A DNA stretch of 5,991 nt, taken from assembly GCA_003219345.1 (NCBI GenBank), contig QHOP01000031.1, positions 1-5,991 of the forward strand, given 5' to 3'. Below the pieces are notes generated by a model. The model did no database searches. It saw only the letters and a list, made by a program, of their open reading frames with translations, and had not been told where the DNA came from. This DNA is from Verrucomicrobiota bacterium (lineage in GTDB: Bacteria; Verrucomicrobiota; Verrucomicrobiia; Limisphaerales; AV2). Positions 1 through 4,661 of this stretch are shown piece by piece; positions within the stretch are counted from its first letter, which is position 1; every line of letters starts with the position of its first letter. The translations under genes were made by a program, and so were the position numbers.

Positions 1-216
1 AACATCATGGGTGTCGCGCACGGCACGGACAAACACCGGCTCCTCGCGCACAAAGCTGCCATCGACGAGCACCTGAACGGCTGCGGAATCCCGGTCCAAT
101 ACACCAACGTTTTCTGGGGCGGGCGCAGCGAAATAAAGCCGTCGGAAATCTCGCCCTTCGCCTATCGGGAGTGGTGCCGGAGCATCGGCGTCGACCCGGA
201 GCAGATGCGGGATTGA
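1..216 (+). CDS. 3' end of an unrecognised protein-coding gene (5' truncated by window edge)
   Basis: The frame is open from the first base and ends at the TGA at 214-216, giving 71 visible residues. Third codon positions are strongly G/C-rich, as in the genes downstream, which supports real coding. An ATG lies at position 7, but no ribosome binding site can be seen and the frame is open to the edge, so the gene probably starts upstream of the window. The visible part is hydrophilic, has no membrane segment, is His- and Trp-containing (HGTDKHRLL, NVFWGGRSE) and ends in FAYREWCRSIGVDPEQMRD. I do not recognise the family and assign no function. It converges on the lipoprotein gene with a 37-bp gap and no clear terminator between them. 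Confidence 0.6.
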   Translation, partial: NIMGVAHGTDKHRLLAHKAAIDEHLNGCGIPVQYTNVFWGGRSEIKPSEISPFAYREWCRSIGVDPEQMRD

Positions 217-253
217 GGTTGAGCCAAACCCGTCAAGGCGCGCGTCCTCAGCG

Positions 254-835
254 TCAATAAGGCGATGGCGGGCGGACGACGCCGTCCAGTTCCTGCAACG
301 GGCCGAGCGGTTTCTTTTTCGTCTCGAAACGTTCCAGATTGGGTTCGCCGGACCAGAGTTTATAGACGACCGTGTCGTGGTTCAGCACGATGAGCGCGTT
401 GAAACTCCACCCGGTTTCCCGCGTCTTGCGGTTGAACGCCAGCATGTCGAGGAACAGGTTGCCGTAGCGTTTGCTTTGCGTGACGGTCAAGTCCACCTCA
501 TAGGCCTGGCAGTTGTCCTTGGCCTCAACGCAATCGCACACCGGTCTGGGCAGGTCTTCCTTCCGAATCGAGACGTTCGGCAGAAAACGGCTCATCACGT
601 CGAGGTACGTCAGAATCTTTACATTCGAGTTGGTGAACGGATTGTAACCGAGCGCCTTCAGTTCGTTGGTGCTCGTTTGGCCGGGGACGATTTGATCGAA
701 CGCCGCCTTGGCGTCGGCGAAAGTCTTCCACGGCGACTTGACGATGTTGCTGCCGCTCGAAAAAAGAGACCGGCAGCTTGTGCTCAAAACAATGAACGCA
801 ACCCAGATGAACAACTTTCCGTACGACTTTTTCAT
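254..835 (-). CDS. small lipoprotein, unknown function, faint BamE/SmpA-like motif
   Basis: The product is 193 residues if translation starts at the ATG at 833-835. I prefer this to the upstream in-frame ATG at 941-943 because it opens directly into a lipoprotein signal: MKKS, a hydrophobic stretch at residues 8-17, then LSTSC with the lipidated Cys at 21. A GAGGG lies 8 nt before this ATG, and the 36 extra residues from the earlier ATG are Arg/Pro-rich and unlike a secretion signal. The mature protein has FDQIVPGQTSTNELKALGY at residues 46-64, which recalls the 'I..G.T..E...LG' helix signature of BamE/SmpA/OmlA-type outer-membrane lipoproteins. It also has three close Cys (100, 102, 109) that could pair in the periplasm, and a conserved-looking VVYKLWSG near 156-163. 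The BamE resemblance is weak and by eye only. It is divergent from the sigma gene and shares a 244-bp promoter region with it, so regulation by that sigma factor is possible but unproven. Confidence 0.75.
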   Translation of the reverse strand: MKKSYGKLFIWVAFIVLSTSCRSLFSSGSNIVKSPWKTFADAKAAFDQIVPGQTSTNELKALGYNPFTNSNVKILTYLDVMSRFLPNVSIRKEDLPRPVCDCVEAKDNCQAYEVDLTVTQSKRYGNLFLDMLAFNRKTRETGWSFNALIVLNHDTVVYKLWSGEPNLERFETKKKPLGPLQELDGVVRPPSPY

Positions 836-867
836 TTTGCCGGCCCTCGGCTTTGAAAAGAGCAGGA

Positions 868-890
868 GCAATTGGCGTGAATCCAATTGC
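868..890. repeat. perfect 8-bp inverted repeat, 7-nt spacer
   Basis: The arms gcaattgg (868-875) and ccaattgc (883-890) are exact reverse complements around cgtgaat. The element begins 33 bp upstream of the lipoprotein ATG. It could be an operator with half-sites about 15 bp apart, or a hairpin in the leader RNA of the lipoprotein gene. It is not a typical intrinsic terminator because no T-run follows on either strand. Confidence 0.7.
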
Positions 891-933
891 GGTCCATCCC
901 GGCGGTTGCGGGGCCGCCGGAATGGGATAGGCC
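891..933. repeat. extended imperfect inverted repeat with GC-rich core
   Basis: The core is a perfect 7-bp repeat, ccggcgg (899-905) and ccgccgg (914-920), around an 8-nt loop. A longer alternative fold pairs 901-905 with 914-918, then 896-900 with 924-928, then 891-894 with 930-933 (one G-T wobble on the plus strand), leaving ggaat (919-923) bulged. It directly abuts the repeat at 868-890. The two together may be tandem operators or a structured leader. No T-run follows, which argues against an intrinsic terminator. Confidence 0.55.
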
Positions 934-962
934 AACATAACACCGCTACGGCGGAACACCAA
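934..962 (-). promoter_or_regulatory. candidate sigma-70-type promoter for the lipoprotein gene
   Basis: Read on the minus strand, TTGGTG (957-962) and TATGTT (934-939) are separated by 17 bp. They match the -35 and -10 consensus at 3/6 and 4/6 positions. Transcription would start near 927, giving a leader of about 90 nt that contains the 868-890 and 899-920 hairpins. Matches of this quality occur by chance, so this is a suggestion only. Confidence 0.25.
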
Positions 963-1079
963 ACGGTTCCACCTCCAAGGCATGGCTTCCGCCCGGTGGA
1001 GTGCTCAGGACAACGTTCGAAGAATCTTTTCGGTTCCTCAAGTCCGGCGGCAGTTAATAAGATGAAAGGCTGAAACGGA

Positions 1080-2756
1080 ATGAGCGACCAGCAACTGTTG
1101 CGCCAATATGTGGATGGAGGCTCCGAACGGGCCTTTCAAAGCCTCGTCCAGCAGCACGTTGACCTGGTTTATTCGACTGCGCTGCGCCGGCTAGGCGACG
1201 CCGGACTCGCGGAGGAAGTGACGCAAAACGTCTTCGTCGCGCTGGCCCGCAAAGCGCCGTTTCTCGGTCGCGACGCGCCGCTCGCCGCGTGGCTCCACAA
1301 AACGACGCTGCTCGAAGCCCGCCACCGACTGCGCACGGAACTGCGACGCAAACGTCGCGAAGAAACCGCCCTCGCACTCGGCACGACCATGAGAGAAGAG
1401 GATTCATTGCTGAAATCGCTTTCGCCCGTGCTCGACGAAGCGTTGATGGAACTGCGCGAGCAAGACCGCCACGCCGTGCTGCTGCGGTTCTTCGAGAACA
1501 AGAGCCTGCGCGAGGTGGGCGAAACGCTCGGTGTCGGCGAAGATGCGGCGCAGAAACGCGTTGCCAAGGCTCTGGAACAACTCACACACTTGTTTCGGCG
1601 CCGCGGCTACACCGTTCCGGCGGCAACGGCAGTGAGCGCCGCGCTTCAAGGCGCCTCGCAAGCCGCGCCTGTTGGACTGGCGTCAGCGGCTGCTCAAACC
1701 GCGCTGCAAGGAGCCAGCGCCGCATCACTCACCGGACTCGGTCTTCTAGCTGCCAAACTTATGGGACTCACGAAAACACAAACGGCCGCGCTTTGCCTGG
1801 TGGTGAGCGCCGCGCCGATTGCTTACGAGTGGAACGCGGTCAGTCACGCCGCGAAGGGAAAGCAGAACAGGCAAATTGAATTGACGGAGCTTCGTCAGAC
1901 CCTGGCGAGCTATCAAGCCGAGCAGGAACGGCTCGAACGACAATTACGGCTCGTCGATGATTCGATTGCCCAACTTGAAGACGAGCATACTCGGCAGAAG
2001 AGGCTCGCCAGTTCGATCCCGAAAGACGACGACCCTCGCCTCTACCGTTGGTCGGAGACTTCCGAGTATGTACGACTTCCGAAGTCTTTGTTCAGACGGG
2101 TTCGGCTCTACGACCCGTCAATGGATTCGCGTGAGCCGCAGATTGGCCGTCACAAGTCTTCTCTCGCTTTCACGAAGGACGGCAAGGTCTCTTTGGTGTT
2201 GCTGGAGGCTTTGGGACTCGACGAGTTTGCATCCGCACAGGTTCAGCATGCCTATCTGGAATGCGCTCAGTCTTACCAGCAACTGGCGCGATTCCACACC
2301 ACCCCTACAAATTCATTGCCAGAGGGCTTTCGTCATGTGTCCGGTCCTTATCAGACATTGATCACTGCGGCTTTCCCCGAGGAAGGAACGGCGTTGGAAA
2401 CGCGCTTCCGGACCGCCGTCGAGCCAACGATAGGCAGAGACCGCACCGACGAGCTTTGGAACCGTCTCCCGTTTGCGGACTTTAATAATTTCGGTGCGCG
2501 AACCCGGACTCTCGTTCTTTGGAACAAAGATGGCTTCCCCTTGATTACACGTTCGGACGAAGGCTTCAGGACCTACGTGCTCGCATTGAATGAAGTGCCG
2601 CAAGAGTTCAAAGAGTTCAAGTGGTTCAATCGTCCTGCCGACGCGTTGAACGCGTTGATCTGGGGCGTGCAAACATTGAATGAAGTGCCGGAAGAGTGCA
2701 AGCCCTTCGTCGAAGAGTGGATGGCCAATCAAGAACACCAAGCAAACAATGAATAA
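1080..2756 (+). CDS. ECF-type sigma-70 factor fused to a membrane segment, coiled coil and extracytoplasmic domain
   Basis: This 558-residue protein starts at the ATG at 1080, with AAAGG 10 nt upstream. Residues about 8-95 are sigma region 2 (AEEVTQNVFVALAR as region 2.2; LAAWLHKTTLLEARHRL as 2.3/2.4). Residues about 117-172 are sigma region 4 with a helix-turn-helix (SLREVGETLGVGEDAAQKR). An Ala-rich linker at 180-230 repeats ALQGAS at 188-193 and 208-213. A hydrophobic segment at about 233-250 (AALCLVVSAAPIAY) should cross the membrane, followed by a Gln/Glu/Leu-rich coiled coil at about 262-308 and a C-terminal domain at about 320-548 predicted outside the cytoplasm. Ordinary ECF factors are about 160-200 residues, so roughly two thirds of this protein is extension. 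C-terminally extended ECF factors are known in Planctomycetes and Verrucomicrobia, but I cannot assign an ECF subgroup. It presumably directs RNA polymerase to GGAAC-type promoters in response to an envelope signal; regulon and signal are unknown. The next gene overlaps it by 8 nt. Confidence 0.9.
   Translation: MSDQQLLRQYVDGGSERAFQSLVQQHVDLVYSTALRRLGDAGLAEEVTQNVFVALARKAPFLGRDAPLAAWLHKTTLLEARHRLRTELRRKRREETALALGTTMREEDSLLKSLSPVLDEALMELREQDRHAVLLRFFENKSLREVGETLGVGEDAAQKRVAKALEQLTHLFRRRGYTVPAATAVSAALQGASQAAPVGLASAAAQTALQGASAASLTGLGLLAAKLMGLTKTQTAALCLVVSAAPIAYEWNAVSHAAKGKQNRQIELTELRQTLASYQAEQERLERQLRLVDDSIAQLEDEHTRQKRLASSIPKDDDPRLYRWSETSEYVRLPKSLFRRVRLYDPSMDSREPQIGRHKSSLAFTKDGKVSLVLLEALGLDEFASAQVQHAYLECAQSYQQLARFHTTPTNSLPEGFRHVSGPYQTLITAAFPEEGTALETRFRTAVEPTIGRDRTDELWNRLPFADFNNFGARTRTLVLWNKDGFPLITRSDEGFRTYVLALNEVPQEFKEFKWFNRPADALNALIWGVQTLNEVPEECKPFVEEWMANQEHQANNE
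2584..2690 (+). repeat. in-frame direct repeat in the tail of the sigma fusion gene
   Basis: The 17-bp sequence cattgaatgaagtgccg occurs at 2584-2600 and again at 2674-2690, exactly 90 bp (30 codons) apart. The encoded copies are LNEVPQEFKEF (503-513) and LNEVPEECKPF (533-543). The exact DNA match embedded in a more diverged protein repeat suggests a duplication or conversion event at the C-terminus. Confidence 0.8.
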
Positions 2757-3636
2757 CATCGTCTTAGCTGCCACACTGCTTGTTTCATCAGGATTCGTTT
2801 TCATCGCGCAGCGGTCTGCTTTGCACAATTTGAGAAGGGAGAGCGGGCGCCTTGCCGGCGAAATTGAATCATCGCGGCTATTGACGGCAGAAGCGGCTGC
2901 TGGTGTCGCGAGCTTGAAAGGCAAAGTGGAGGAACACCGCAGTCGCAGGTCCGTGATGCGGTCAAGTCTCTCAACCGAACATGCAACGGGCGAGACCATC
3001 CCGATGGCACCTGAGAAGGAGGGCGTCTGGCCACCCGATAAGCCGTATTTTTATCTGAACAAAAGGCGTTTGGCGGACGCCATTTTCCGACATATTACGC
3101 CCGATTTCCACTTGGCTCCTGAGGCGGCGATTGCATTGGGCATGACTCCAGGCGAAGCGGCGGCGGTGGACGAAGCGTTTCACTCGGTAGTGGAAACGTT
3201 CCGCGCGCTTGAAGTGGAGCATCTGATGCCATCCACCGAGCACGCCAGCACGAGATTTTCCAGAGAAGGGAGGAAGACTTCTTATCGCTTGCCAGCCCTG
3301 AAGGAGCTCATGGAGCCGACGGTGGAGAACTTCGTCGCGTCCACTCGTGCAATACTGGGCGATTCGCGAGCTGAGATTTTCAACCACTGGGCCAGGCTCA
3401 TTTTCACCGATACCTTCCGAGACTTCGCGCCGCGCATTTTCACTTTCACGGACGACGAAGTGCTTGAAGTCGTGGAGGAAGGTGGAAAACTGTCGCATTA
3501 CTTCGAACTCCGGGATCTACCTCGCAAGTACGAGGAGTACGGGCTGCCTGAAGACTTTCGGCCCCGTTTTCCATATCGGCATTTGTTCGGCGAAAACGGC
3601 CAGAATCGGCCGGGTGTTCAGCCCCTCAGCGAGTAG
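2749..3636 (+). CDS. membrane-anchored coiled-coil protein sharing the extracytoplasmic domain of the adjacent sigma fusion
   Basis: The 295-residue product starts at the ATG at 2749, which overlaps the end of the sigma gene by 8 nt (ATGAATAA). No ribosome binding site is visible, which suggests translation coupled to the upstream gene. An earlier ATG at 2680 is open but would add 23 polar residues before the membrane segment. Residues about 4-20 (IVLAATLLVSSGFVFIA) form an N-terminal anchor. Residues 22-65 are coiled-coil-like (LRRESGRLAGEIES, LKGKVEEH), and a globular domain at about 97-275 follows. That domain lines up by eye with the C-terminal part of the sigma fusion: YLNKRRLADAIF, EAAIALGMTP and AILGDSRAEIFNHW match YVRLPKSLF, LLEALGLDEF and TIGRDRTDELWNRL in the same order. 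I recognise no enzyme motif. It probably acts with the sigma fusion at the membrane, as sensor partner or modulator. It is not an obvious zinc-binding anti-sigma factor: no HXXXCXXC motif and no cytoplasmic domain. Confidence 0.85.
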   Translation: MNNIVLAATLLVSSGFVFIAQRSALHNLRRESGRLAGEIESSRLLTAEAAAGVASLKGKVEEHRSRRSVMRSSLSTEHATGETIPMAPEKEGVWPPDKPYFYLNKRRLADAIFRHITPDFHLAPEAAIALGMTPGEAAAVDEAFHSVVETFRALEVEHLMPSTEHASTRFSREGRKTSYRLPALKELMEPTVENFVASTRAILGDSRAEIFNHWARLIFTDTFRDFAPRIFTFTDDEVLEVVEEGGKLSHYFELRDLPRKYEEYGLPEDFRPRFPYRHLFGENGQNRPGVQPLSE

Positions 3637-3661
3637 TCGTGCGCATTGAAGTTCACTGTCT

Positions 3662-4660
3662 TTGCGCTACCTTCAGTGCGTGGCGAGTTGGCGTAATTTG
3701 CGGGCATGGTCAGCGATTTTTGCGGCGCCCGTGGCAATCTCTTGCCTCGCTCAAACACCACCGCAACTGGTTCAACTCAACTCGCCGCAGATCTGGCAAC
3801 GCATTGAATTTCGAGCGGACAACGTGCCCGTCGCTTCAAACCCATTCGATCCGGATGTCATCCGCCTCGACGCGACCTTCACTTCGCCATCCGGCCAGGC
3901 GCTGGTCGTTCCCGCCTTCTGGTTTCAAGCTTACCAACGGTCTTTGCAGGGCGGAGCAGAGCGGTTGACGGCCATTGGCGGTCCCGAGTGGCGCATTCGT
4001 TTCACCCCAACCGAATCGGGTGATTACACTTTGAGCCTGTCCATCTTCACGAACGGTCAGCCGTTCGGTGCCGCCATCACGACGAATTTCGCCGTGGCGA
4101 ACGCTCCGCCGCCCGCGCAGCACGGCTTCCTGCGGGTCGCAAGCAGCGGGCAATATTTCGAGACGAGTGACGGCCGTCCGCTTCCGCTCATCGGCGCGAA
4201 CGTCTGTTGGCATGGCGGCCGCGGAACTTACGATTACGATGACTGGTTTCCAGCGATGTCCAACGCCGGCGAAAACTACGCCCGGCTCTGGATGTGTCCC
4301 TGGGCATTCGGCATCGAGACCGAAACCAACTCCCTCACGCGCTACCGGCTCGATCGCGCCTGGCAACTCGATTACGTCTTCAGCCGCGCCGAGCAACTCC
4401 ATCTCTATCTGCTGCTCTGCCTCGATTACCACGGCATGTTCGAGACGCAGCCGGATATTTTCGGCGGCAATAATTATTGGCCGAAGAATCCTTACAACGC
4501 GGCGAACGGCGGTCCGTGCGCGAACCAGAACGCATTCTTCACCAACACCACGGCCCGGATAATTTATCAGAAGCGGCTGCGTTACCTCGTCGCGCGTTAC
4601 GGCTACAGCCAGAATTTGCTTGCGTGGGAGTTATTCAATGAAATTGACAACGTTTATCAG
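3662..4660 (+). CDS. 5' fragment: signal peptide, DUF5060-like domain and N-terminal half of GH5-like barrel
   Basis: The frame opens after the TGA at 3647-3649 and has no ATG in a sensible place. TTG at 3662 or GTG at 3680 are candidate starts, and the GTG puts WRNLRA directly before the hydrophobic core. With TTG as residue 1, residues about 11-31 are a signal peptide. Its end is ambiguous: AISC (25-28) fits a lipobox, while CLAQ fits signal peptidase I. Residues about 35-145 resemble DUF5060 (SNPFDPDVIRLDATFTSPSG, WRIRFTPTESGDYTL). Residues 155-331 are the first half of the barrel (YFETSDGRPLPLIGAN, NYARLWMCPWAF, LLAWELFNEIDN), with the acid/base Glu at 327. After about 4660 the same frame stays open to a TGA at 5291-5293, but encodes Arg-rich sequence unlike any part of the family, so the formal 543-residue product is chimeric. 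Confidence 0.75.
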
Positions 4661-4661
4661 T

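Larger units (their letters stand above)
836..1079. promoter_or_regulatory. divergent intergenic region between lipoprotein and sigma-factor genes
   Basis: These 244 bp separate the start of the minus-strand lipoprotein from the start of the plus-strand sigma gene, so promoters for both should lie here. Two abutting inverted repeats occupy 868-933 (listed separately). A GGAAC motif, the usual -35 core of ECF promoters, occurs on the plus strand at 953-957 and on the minus strand at 966-970 and 1033-1037. None is followed by a convincing -10 element at the right distance, so I do not call an ECF promoter. For the sigma gene, AAAGG at 1065-1069 is a plausible ribosome binding site 10 nt before the ATG at 1080. 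Confidence 0.55.

Noticed and set aside
214..250. Possible terminator between the convergent genes (tgagg 214-218 with cctca 246-250)
   Set aside because: Only five pairs with a 27-nt loop and no T-run; not distinguishable from chance.
377..856. Open frame of 159 codons on the plus strand opposite the lipoprotein gene
   Set aside because: It is the complement of a gene with a clear lipoprotein signal; its own product is Arg/Val/His-rich without recognisable motifs. Typical shadow in GC-rich DNA.
525..983. Minus-strand frame of 152 codons overlapping the lipoprotein gene
   Set aside because: It is in another frame of the same strand, with no signal peptide and no coherent domain; the 254-835 reading is clearly better.
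1055..1060. TAATAA as a -10 element for the sigma gene
   Set aside because: It has no supporting -35 element at 16-18 bp and would place the start of transcription almost at the ATG.
1054..1585. Minus-strand frames under the sigma domain (1054-1407 and 1169-1585)
   Set aside because: Arg- or Ser-rich antisense products opposite well-defined sigma regions 2 and 4.
2313..2999. 228-codon minus-strand frame opposite the sigma-fusion tail and partner start
   Set aside because: No domain or ribosome binding site; the plus strand here encodes two overlapping genes with consistent topology and mutual similarity.
3836..4432. 198-codon minus-strand frame opposite the hydrolase
   Set aside because: Antisense to the DUF5060 and barrel regions; no recognisable protein features.
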